Origin: Microbacter margulisiae
Lineage (GTDB): Bacteria > Bacteroidota > Bacteroidia > Bacteroidales > Paludibacteraceae
Assembly: GCF_014192515.1 (NCBI RefSeq)
Contig: NZ_JACHYB010000002.1
Location: 1,240,001-1,304,000 of the forward strand
DNA length: 64,000 bases
Reading direction: 5' to 3'
In this document: in pieces, positions 34,675 through 43,100 of the stretch
Layout: each line of letters starts with the position of its first letter
Position numbering within the stretch: position 1 is the stretch's first letter
Translations under genes and position numbers: made by a program
Notes under the pieces: generated by a model
The model's input: the letters and a program-made list of their open reading frames with translations, nothing else
Databases searched by the model: none
What the model was told of the DNA's origin: nothing

Positions 34675-35547
34675 ATGTTTCATATGAAGAAAAAACCTGT
34701 TATTGGATTAGTCATGAAGTCATTGAAAGCAGAGTTCTTTCAAACAATGCGAAAAGGTGCTTTGAAGTTTGCAGCTGAACAAAATAATTTTCAATTAATC
34801 ACCACTGGAACGAATTCTCAAACAGAAATTGAACTTCAAATTGAACTGATTGAGTCACTTATTCAACAGAAAGTAGATGGATTGGTTGTCATCCCGATTG
34901 ATTCCAAGGCGTTGGTCCCCGTTGTGGCTAAAGCTGTATTGGCTGGAGTTAAAGTGGTTAATATTGATATTCGTTTGGATGAAGATCTTTTGCAACAATA
35001 TGGGATCGAGCTTACATACGTTGGGCCTGATAATGTGACTGCCGCGAAATTAGTTGGAGATGTCTTAGCTGAAAAAATAGGCGAAGGAGCAAAGGTAATT
35101 CTCATTGAGGGACTTCCAGTTGCCGAAAATGCACAACAGCGCAAGCAGGGTTTTCTGAAATCAGTAACAGAACATCAGCTTGACTTGATCGCTTCTGAAC
35201 CTGCCGATTGGGAGACAAAGAAAGCAGAAGAAGTTTTTAGCAATCTAATTTATCAACATCCTGATGTTAAAGGAGTAATGTGCAGTAATGATGCCATGGC
35301 CTTAGGCGTTATCAAGGTGCTTGAGAGAAAAGGTAAAGCAGGGAGTATTCCTGTGGTTGGCTTTGATAATGATGCGTCTATACAACCTTATCTGATATCA
35401 GGGGTAATGGTTGCTACGATTGATATATTTGGATCACAAATGGCTGTACAAGGCATTGAATATGCGCTCAAAATAATAGGTGGGCTGGACAATAAAGGTT
35501 CTTATGCCACTGATTTCAAATTAATTGAATCTTTGGCTAACCTATAA
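34675..35547 (+). CDS. RbsB-like sugar-binding protein lacking a signal peptide
   Basis: Type-I periplasmic-binding fold (290 aa; 287 if the second Met at 34684 is used). It shows IGLVMKSLKAEFFQTMRKGA, TTGTNSQTEIELQIELIESLIQQKVDGLVVIP, VVNIDIRL, and GVMCSNDAMALGVIKVLE with PVVGFDND. It begins MKKKPVIGLVMKS with no hydrophobic leader, no lipobox and no DNA-binding N-terminus as in LacI. No ABC permease or ATPase gene is nearby. It may be a cytoplasmic sugar sensor, or a LacI-like regulator that has lost its DNA-binding domain. A gene start mis-set by an upstream error is a further possibility. Confidence 0.7.
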   Translation: MFHMKKKPVIGLVMKSLKAEFFQTMRKGALKFAAEQNNFQLITTGTNSQTEIELQIELIESLIQQKVDGLVVIPIDSKALVPVVAKAVLAGVKVVNIDIRLDEDLLQQYGIELTYVGPDNVTAAKLVGDVLAEKIGEGAKVILIEGLPVAENAQQRKQGFLKSVTEHQLDLIASEPADWETKKAEEVFSNLIYQHPDVKGVMCSNDAMALGVIKVLERKGKAGSIPVVGFDNDASIQPYLISGVMVATIDIFGSQMAVQGIEYALKIIGGLDNKGSYATDFKLIESLANL

Positions 35548-35564
35548 AGAGACCGCATTTCATC

Positions 35565-35596
35565 TTTAGTAAATTTAAAATAAAGCCTTATCTTTG
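35565..35596 (+). promoter_or_regulatory. Bacteroidetes promoter for ribB-deoR
   Basis: TTT (35565-35567) is followed after 21 nt by TATCTTTG (35589-35596). The ATG of ribB is 35 nt downstream. This suggests ribB and the DeoR gene form a separate two-gene transcript. The 84-nt leader is too short for an FMN riboswitch. Confidence 0.55.
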
Positions 35597-35631
35597 CACA
35601 TAGAAAATTTTCGTAGCATTAAAGGAAGAAA

Positions 35632-36255
35632 ATGTCATTACAATTGAATAAAGTAGAAGAGGCAATAGAAGATATTCGAAAAGGCAAAATTGTATTAGTA
35701 TTTGATGATATAGCTCGTGAAAATGAAGGAGATTTTATAGCTGCTGCCGATTTGGTTACTCCTTCTGTTATTAATTTCATGGCAAAATATGGACGGGGAC
35801 TTATTTGCGTCGCAATAACGCAGGAACGGAGTGATGAGTTAGCGCTTGAGCGAATGGTTCAAAGTAATACGGCTTTGATGGCAACTAATTTTACGGTATC
35901 CGTCGATTTAAAAGGTCATGGTTGTACAACGGGTATTTCAGCTCATGACAGAGCTAAAACGGTCAGAGCATTGGTAGATAAAGCAATAAAGCCGGAAAAT
36001 CTTGCCCGTCCGGGGCACATCTTTCCTCTTATTGCACACCCTAAAGGAGTTTTGGGAAGGATGGGGCACACCGAGGCTTCAGTAGATCTTCCTTTATTGG
36101 CTGGATTGAATCCATGTGGTGTTTTGGTAGAAGTGATGAATGACGACGGAACAATGGCCCGTTGGGATGATTTGGTAAAAGTGGCACAGCACCATTCCAT
36201 TAAATTGATTTCTATTACACAGCTCGCAGAATACAGAAAACAATATAATAAGTAA
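35632..36255 (+). CDS. ribB: 3,4-dihydroxy-2-butanone 4-phosphate synthase
   Basis: Makes DHBP from ribulose 5-phosphate for riboflavin synthesis. Monofunctional, 207 aa. It contains [38 protein letters not shown] and [17 protein letters not shown], with the acidic metal ligands and catalytic residues in place. No GTP cyclohydrolase II domain is fused. It is 5 nt before the DeoR gene. Presence beside a pentose operon fits its pentulose-phosphate substrate, though an ordinary riboflavin gene is the plain reading. Confidence 0.93.
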   Translation: MSLQLNKVEEAIEDIRKGKIVLVFDDIARENEGDFIAAADLVTPSVINFMAKYGRGLICVAITQERSDELALERMVQSNTALMATNFTVSVDLKGHGCTTGISAHDRAKTVRALVDKAIKPENLARPGHIFPLIAHPKGVLGRMGHTEASVDLPLLAGLNPCGVLVEVMNDDGTMARWDDLVKVAQHHSIKLISITQLAEYRKQYNK

Positions 36256-36260
36256 CGATT

Positions 36261-37034
36261 ATGCTTCCAAACCAACGACGCGAAAAAATTTTAGAATTAA
36301 TACGGGAAGATGGACATGCCAAGGTGTTGGATTTAAGTCGCATCTTTAAAGTAACAGAAGTAACTATCCGTCAGGATCTTGAAAGGATTGAGAAGGAAGG
36401 CTTGATTGTTCGTGAACATGGAGGAGCATATTTAAAAGATATTGATTCGAATGTCCGCAATTTTAGCTTGCAGAATCAGCAAAATCTTGCCGAAAAAATG
36501 GCTATCGCCCAAAAAGCCGTTGAATTTATCCACGATGGCAATACGATTATTCTTGATTCCGGTTCCACTACTACAGAAATAGCTAAATTACTGACCGGAT
36601 ATCAGGAATTAACCGTTATAACCAATGCTCTTAATATCGCTTTAATATTAGGCGCTCAAATGGGGATCAATGTTGTAGTTACAGGTGGTGAGTTCAAAGC
36701 ACCTACTCTTTCATTGACAGGAGAGAAAGCTGCAGATTTTTTCCAAAGCTTACATGTTGACAAATTATTCCTTGCTACAGCCGGAATAGCCCTAAAATCG
36801 GGGCTAACTTATCCTGGTATCAGCGATATTTGCGTCAAAAGAGCTATGATTGAGTCAGCGGATGAGATATATCTTGTGGCAGATTCTACTAAAATTGGGA
36901 AGAGTTCATTTGCCAGTCTCGGTGCTTTATCTCTTATTAATTATCTTATCACTGATTCTAAAATTAAGCCTGAAGATATTGAGTGGTTAAAAAATTATGA
37001 TGTGCAATTTATTATTGCCGAAGCCACAGAATAA
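36261..37034 (+). CDS. DeoR-family transcriptional regulator
   Basis: A 257-aa repressor-like protein. The N-terminal DeoR HTH has QRREKILELIREDGHAKVLDLSRIFKVTEVTIRQDLERIEKEGLIVREHGGA. The C-terminal effector domain contains ILDSGSTTTEIAKLL, VVTGGEFK and LATAGIALKSGLTYP, which bind phosphorylated sugars in this family. Likely controls the carbohydrate operon upstream. An effector such as a ketose phosphate is inferred. Confidence 0.9.
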   Translation: MLPNQRREKILELIREDGHAKVLDLSRIFKVTEVTIRQDLERIEKEGLIVREHGGAYLKDIDSNVRNFSLQNQQNLAEKMAIAQKAVEFIHDGNTIILDSGSTTTEIAKLLTGYQELTVITNALNIALILGAQMGINVVVTGGEFKAPTLSLTGEKAADFFQSLHVDKLFLATAGIALKSGLTYPGISDICVKRAMIESADEIYLVADSTKIGKSSFASLGALSLINYLITDSKIKPEDIEWLKNYDVQFIIAEATE

Positions 37035-37076
37035 CCAACCAATCTCAGTCACAATTTCATGTAAATCATTTTGATA

Positions 37077-37116
37077 AAATACTTTTGCTTCTAATTTTTG
37101 CAAAAGTATTTTTTTT
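37077..37116 (+). terminator. Intrinsic terminator after the DeoR gene
   Basis: A 12-bp stem AAATACTTTTGC / GCAAAAGTATTT (37077-37088 and 37100-37111) followed by TTTTT. It closes the ribB-deoR transcript. Confidence 0.88.
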
Positions 37117-37481
37117 GTTTGCTCCCTCTTATTAGCTTCTGTTTGATTATCTAAATCTGACGTTGGCTCCGCTGTTTTTCTATAAAACATTTGCTCCGCA
37201 TGTAGGGTGTAATAGACATACCCTTTCCGTGAGATCTATTTCTCGTATAAATTATATTTAAAATGCTCAATATATCATTTTGCATTTTGCGGTGATTGCT
37301 TAATGTCTAAATGGCATAATAATGCCTTGTTTTGTTGGATTATGTATTGAATATTTGGTGTATTAGTATCTAAATGTAACTTATTTATCTATTATAATTA
37401 CCAAAATGTTTTTTGTGTAATCTTTAATGGCTTATTTTTGCACAAAAATCACGAAAATGAAAATTACCCCCAAAAATAATT

Positions 37482-37498
37482 GGGTATTAGTTCAAAAA
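37482..37498 (+). promoter_or_regulatory. GGGTATT motif, site 4 (upstream of PII-AmtB 2)
   Basis: GGGTATTAGTTCAAAAA matches sites 1-2 upstream of the first PII-Amt genes and ends 10 nt before the -33 box. An opposite TACCCC lies just upstream (37465-37471). Confidence 0.5.
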
Positions 37499-37508
37499 AC
37501 ACATTTTA

Positions 37509-37540
37509 TTTGGAAGAATATATACTTATATGTACATTTG
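37509..37540 (+). promoter_or_regulatory. Bacteroidetes promoter for PII-AmtB 2
   Basis: TTTG (37509-37512), a 20-nt spacer, and TACATTTG (37533-37540). This is an excellent consensus match. The start codon is 253 nt downstream. Confidence 0.7.
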
Positions 37541-37793
37541 CACTGAAAAAAACATGCAGTATATATAATTCGGTATCAAAAATAGAGATCTTGTTCCCTG
37601 ATGAACAAATGCATCTAAAATTGAAGTAGAGGGCATTTTTTTAGTTTATATTAAACATAGAAACATTAGTCAGGTAATTCAAGATACTATCCCATGATTT
37701 GGATATAATCTCAATCAAAAATCCATTGTCGTTTTTATCAATATCAGTTAGGAAGTACAACCATCAGCATATAAACAATAAAACAGTAAAAAC

Positions 37794-38150
37794 ATGAAAG
37801 AGATTAAGGCGATTATTCGCAAATCAAAATTCGAAGATGTCAAAGAGGCTTTGTATGAAGCAGGGATCGAGTGGTTTTCCTACTGGGATATTACGGGTTT
37901 GGGGAAATCGACGGAAGAACAAGTAGTGAGAGGACAGATTTTTCAGTCCAATTACATACAACGGCACATGCTGTCGATTGTTGTACGCGACCAGAATTTG
38001 GAAAAGACCGTAAATGCTATTATGAATGCGGCTCGTACAGGGGACATGGGGGATGGAAAAATCTTTGTGTCGGATATTGAATCATCCTACCGTATCCGCA
38101 CGGGCGAAAGTGGTCCTGAGGCATTATACAATAAAGAAAAGGAAGAATAA
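37794..38150 (+). CDS. glnK: PII nitrogen-signalling protein (with AmtB 2)
   Basis: A 118-aa PII protein starting MKEIKAIIRKSKFEDVKEAL. Its T-loop reads STEEQVVRGQIFQSNYIQR: the Tyr seen in the first PII (TVYDTS) is replaced by Phe (IFQS), so modification at that position is unlikely. The B-loop TGDMGDGKIFVSDI is intact, so nucleotide and 2-oxoglutarate binding should be kept. It is followed after 112 nt by amtB 2. Confidence 0.93.
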   Translation: MKEIKAIIRKSKFEDVKEALYEAGIEWFSYWDITGLGKSTEEQVVRGQIFQSNYIQRHMLSIVVRDQNLEKTVNAIMNAARTGDMGDGKIFVSDIESSYRIRTGESGPEALYNKEKEE

Positions 38151-38262
38151 TATCTGTTAACTAACTGATTGTAAAACATAAAAGACTTTCCAGGATCATT
38201 TAGATTGATTCTTAGGGGGAGTAATAGTCTTGGGATGGATTATAATCGTAAACCGAATTACA

Positions 38263-39654
38263 ATGAAAAAAATAAGTATAGCAATTATGGCTCTTTTGAC
38301 TTTGACGAGTTTGCCTGCAATGGCACAAGGCACTTCCGCGGGTACTGCTGTGGCGCCTACCATTAATACCGGAGATACTGCATGGATGATTGTAGCCACT
38401 GCTTTGGTGATGTTAATGACCATACCTGGGTTGGCTCTCTTTTACGGGGGGTTGGTTCGTCGTAAAAACGTATTAAATGTACTGATGCAATGTTTTGTTA
38501 TTACTGCTGTTATTAGTATCGAATGGGTAGCCTGTGGTTATAGTCTTGCCTTTGGAAGTTCGAGTGGCGCATTAGCACCTTTTATTGGTGGATTTCAATG
38601 GTCGTTTTTACACGGAATTCATATTGGCGATTTAAGCCCATATTTTATTTCCCATTCGCAACCAAGCGGAGAAGTAGTCAACGGTGTTCCTGTAATGATA
38701 GGAACCATTCCTCACATTGTGTTTATCTTATTCCAGATGATGTTTGCTGTAATTACTCCAGCTTTAATTATTGGAGCCTTTGCTGAACGTATCAAATTTA
38801 AAGGCTTTGTAGTTTTTTCATTGCTGTGGGCACTATTTATTTACAATCCGATTGCCCACTGGGTATGGTCGTCGAATGGTTGGCTAGCAAAATTGGGTGC
38901 TCTTGATTTTGCAGGAGGAACAGTAGTGCATATTAATGCCGGCATTGCAGCTTTAGTCATGGCCCTGATGTTGGGTAAACGTCGGGACTACCAAGGGCAT
39001 GCTATACCTCCACATAACATCCCTTTTGTAGCCATTGGAGCTGCCCTGCTGTGGTTTGGCTGGTTTGGATTCAATGCCGGTAGCGGATTGGCTGCTGATA
39101 GCCTGGCTGGAAGTGCATTCCTTGCAACTCATATTGCCACTGCTGCTGCTGCTTTAACATGGATGCTTCTGGATTGGATTATCGGCAAAAAGCCAACTCT
39201 TGTTGGTATTGCAACGGGAGCTGTTGCCGGATTAGTTGCCATTACCCCCGCTTCCGGATTTGTTGATGTCACGGGAGCGCTCATTATTGGAGCTGTCGTT
39301 TCATTGGTTTGTTTCTTTATGGTGGCCTACGTAAAACCAAAATTGGGGTACGACGATACTCTGGATGCCTTTGGCGTACATGGTATAGGTGGTATTGTAG
39401 GGGCAATATTTACAGGTTTATTAGCAACTCCTGCTATTCAGGCAGCTTATAGTGGTGCGTTTTACGGTAATCCTCACCAACTTATTGTCCAATTGATTGC
39501 GGTTCTATCGACGATAGTTTATACGTCAATAGGGACATTTATCCTCTTTAAAATTGTTGACAAAATTTTCGGATTACGTGCCAACGACAAAGAAGAAGCA
39601 CTCGGCATGGACGAATCTATGCACGGAGAAACAGCTTATACAACATTTGATTGA
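38263..39654 (+). CDS. amtB: Ammonium transporter AmtB (copy 2)
   Basis: A 463-aa ammonium channel with signal peptide (MKKISIAIMALLTLTSLPAMAQ) and about 11 TM helices. The twin histidines are in TVVHINAGIAALVMAL and AFGVHGIGGIVGAIFTG. The start FYGGLVRRKNVLNVLMQ is characteristic of the AmtB core. The frame opens at 38230, but the signal peptide sets the ATG at 38263. The C-terminal tail (EALGMDESMHGETAYTTFD) matches the PII-contact tail of the family. Confidence 0.95.
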   Translation: MKKISIAIMALLTLTSLPAMAQGTSAGTAVAPTINTGDTAWMIVATALVMLMTIPGLALFYGGLVRRKNVLNVLMQCFVITAVISIEWVACGYSLAFGSSSGALAPFIGGFQWSFLHGIHIGDLSPYFISHSQPSGEVVNGVPVMIGTIPHIVFILFQMMFAVITPALIIGAFAERIKFKGFVVFSLLWALFIYNPIAHWVWSSNGWLAKLGALDFAGGTVVHINAGIAALVMALMLGKRRDYQGHAIPPHNIPFVAIGAALLWFGWFGFNAGSGLAADSLAGSAFLATHIATAAAALTWMLLDWIIGKKPTLVGIATGAVAGLVAITPASGFVDVTGALIIGAVVSLVCFFMVAYVKPKLGYDDTLDAFGVHGIGGIVGAIFTGLLATPAIQAAYSGAFYGNPHQLIVQLIAVLSTIVYTSIGTFILFKIVDKIFGLRANDKEEALGMDESMHGETAYTTFD

Positions 39655-39713
39655 TGAAGGAGTCTTATAGATATCCAGCGGTTGGCAGAGCGTCAATTGC
39701 TGGATTTTGAGTG

Positions 39714-39760
39714 AAGAAGGGGTTTAGTCGCGGATAGTGAACTAAACCCCTTCTTGTTTT
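39714..39760 (+). terminator. Strong terminator after amtB 2
   Basis: A 15-bp perfect stem: AAGAAGGGGTTTAGT (39714-39728) with ACTAAACCCCTTCTT (39741-39755), followed by GTTTT. Confidence 0.88.
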
Positions 39761-40102
39761 GTCTTCTGTTGAACCCACAGATCTACACAATATCTTTTTT
39801 CAAACGTATTATACTACAAGGATTCTTGTGTTGCAATAAAACTTTGATTGTTCTCCTTCATTTTCATTCTTTCTTGCGTCTAAATATAAGGTGATCTTGA
39901 TGAAATTGATTTAATCTCTTCTTTTCCTTGTTTCTACCTGTTTTTGTGCTTATTTTTGTTCTCAACTTCGGTTGGATATATAGAAGATAATGATGCTTGT
40001 TAATGGTATGATTAGTAGCGAGGTACCATTTTGATGATAATCTTACCGATAATGTGCGAAGATGCGTTTAATGTACTTATTTACCTTCTAAACAGACTAT
40101 TT
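39761..40102. other. Intergenic before the giant surface protein
   Basis: AT-rich region with no gene. It probably contains the promoter of the large gene; I could not single out a convincing -33/-7 pair. Confidence 0.4.
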
Positions 40103-43100
40103 ATGCAAATATTGCCTTTTTTTTATACGTCATGCCGCCGAATTGCGTGGGTAATTCTTTTATTCTTTGTTATTGGGGGTAATAGTATGTTAGCTGATAC
40201 GTGGGATGGAACAAGAAATACCTCATGGTCTTATTCAGGCTCTACGCTATATATTAATTCTTCCCAGGACCTAGCTCAGATGGCATATCTGGTGAATCAT
40301 GGCACAACAACATTTGCAGGCCAAACTATTATTTTGAATGTAGATATAGACTTAAACGGAAGTAATTACGTATGGACTCCTATAGGAACTTCGAGTAATC
40401 ATTCATTCTATGGAGTATTTAACGGTCAAAATCATATTATTTCAAATGTGACAGTGAATTCTTCATCTAATGATATTGGTTTTTTTGGGTATGTCACGTT
40501 TACGTATTGGCCAACTCCAACAGCGGCCATACAAAATCTTATCATTACTAATGCAACTATTACAGGAAATGCTTATGTTGGGGGATTGGTTGGTTATATT
40601 TCTGGGCAAGTACCTATAACTAATTGTTCAGTTTCTGGTAACGTGACAGCTTCAACAGAAAGTAATAACGCTTATGTTGGGGGATTGGTTGGCTATTATA
40701 GCCTGAATAACAGCGTGACTATGAGTGGTTGTTCTTCTTCAGCCAGTGTAACTAGTACTAATAATAATGATTATACAGGAGGCTTAATAGGGTATGTTAC
40801 TTCGGGAAGTTTTACCATGACAAACTGTAGTGCTACAGGTGCCATTTCAGGAGGAGACTATACAGGAGGGTTAATCGGGCGATTGTCAGGACAAGCAACT
40901 ATCAGTAATTGTTATGCTACTGGAAATATTGGGACTTCAGCTAATAACTACATAGGAGGATTCTTGGGTTATTGGGATGGAGGAGGCAGTATTTCTAGCT
41001 CATATGCTGCGGGAAATATTTCTGGATCCAATAACTATATAGGTGGTTTTATTGGCTATGAACCAACTAATAATGGGTCTAATATTTCAAATTGTTATGC
41101 AATGGGAAGTGTTTCTGGTAATCAATATGCGGGGGGATTTTGTGGATATGCCAATGGTCTTACAAATACCTTTTGTTATGCTACAGGTAGTGTTATTGGT
41201 AGCTCTAATGTAGGTGGATTTGTTGGTAAAACCCAAAATTGGGTTACAAATACTTCTTGTTATGCTACAGGTAGTGTTATTGGGAGTTCTAATGCAAATG
41301 GTTATGTTGGGAGCTGTGCGGGTGGTACTTTTTCTAATTGTTATTTTGACACTCAAGGTACCGGACAAACATCTGGTGGATATGGTAGTATCACAGGAGA
41401 GACAACTTCACAAATAAGTTCTTTATCTATATCCGGCTATACCAATGTAAGCGGCTATTACCCTCAGCTAACGGTGTTTTACAACAACGCAAATGCAGTT
41501 ATTAATGGGTGGTCATCTCTTTCAGCAGTTCCTCTTAATCTAAACAGTACCGATAACAGTAATAGTGTGAATTATAACTTCACGGCACCGTTAACATCAT
41601 CCGGCACTGCCAGTAGTACATTGACATGGGGAAACCAGTCTCCTTCGGGCATGCTCTCTTTTTCCAATGGAAGCACAGCAGAAAATGTAAAGTTACTCAA
41701 TACGGGGACTGTTACTTTTACTGCCACTGATGCCAATGGCTATGTAAAAACGTTTTATGTCAATATCAATAGTATTCCCACACCATCTTTCTGGTATAAG
41801 GCTGATTTCGGAACCAGTACGACGACGAATGGTACAGGAATCACCCAATGGAACGACCAGTCAGGAGCAAACAATAATGCCACTGTTTTGACAACAGGAA
41901 CAGGAACAATTACCTATGCCGACAATACCATCAACTTTAACCCTTCACTTGCTTTTACAAATGTAAGTCGGCAAATGTTGACCAACTCCAGTGCCAGTGT
42001 AAAATCATTTGTTGTTGTTACCCTTCCCAATATCTCATCATCTACCACACAACATCTTGGTGGTCTTATTGGAGCTACCACTGATAATGGAATACGGGTA
42101 GGGGCCACAACTTCCCCTTACAACTGGAACGGAGATGTTAATGGGAATGATTGGGTATACGGAAGCAATGGAACAAGCTGGATCAATGGAACAAGCGGAA
42201 CTTCTTCATTTACAGGATGGCACATCGTCACCCAAACCAGTAGTTCGTCCTTGAATTTGCAATATTATTTGGGAGGTTATTATTTTTCACCACGTCCTTA
42301 CTGGGGAAATATTGCCGAGGTTATGGCCTTTGCAGGCTCTGTAACACATCAAAACAGCGTGGAAACCTATTTGGCAATTAAATATGGCATTACGCTTGGT
42401 CATGATTACATCGCCGGGGATGGATCAACAAACGTCTATGCTATTTCGGGGTATGCCAATAATATTGCCGGCTTAGGGGATGACAATACCTATGGACTGA
42501 ACCAGAAAGTATCTGCAAGTAACAATCTCCCATCCAGCACATCATCGCGTATTGTGATGGCAACCACCAATGATTTTACTTCCAGCAACCTTTCCGGCAG
42601 CAGAACCTCCCTGACTAACGGACAATACCTGATTTGGGGAGATAACGGCAACGCCATCAGTAGTAGTACTTGGACAACTTCAGGTCCTTACCAGATTGTC
42701 AACCGGACATGGAAAGTACAAAATACCGGAAACGTAGGAGCCGTTTATTTTCAGATCGATCTCAGCGGTTATCCTTCATCCGGTGCTTATGCCATTTTAG
42801 TAGACAACAATACTAATTTTAGCAGTGGAGGAACAGAATATCCTTTGACTCATATTTCAGGAACACTATATAGCACCACGATTCCTTTCCCGTCAGGCAC
42901 CTCCTATTTCACCATAACCGGTACTGTTTTTCATGGAGCCATTTATGTACGAAAAGGAGGTTATGGCAGACAAGATGGATCTTCCTGGTCAAATGCAATG
43001 GCTACAGTTCAGAAAGCGGTTGAAACATCGAACTCGATGGTTACAAAGTTGCCTGTCTATGTTGCAGCAGGAGACTATTATCAGGATCCAAATTACACTA

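Larger units (their letters stand above)
37117..37793. other. Intergenic control region upstream of PII-AmtB 2
   Basis: No gene in 677 nt of very AT-rich DNA. It holds a GGGTATT motif (37482-37498) and a well-spaced promoter (37509-37540), leaving an untranslated leader of about 250 nt. Confidence 0.6.

Noticed and set aside
35548..35631. Possible FMN riboswitch upstream of ribB
   Set aside because: The gap is only 84 nt and has a promoter in it; none of the conserved RFN-element helices could be recognised.
39672..39705. ATCCAGC / GCTGGAT hairpin after amtB 2
   Set aside because: Weak stem with a long loop; the strong terminator at 39714-39760 explains transcript ending.
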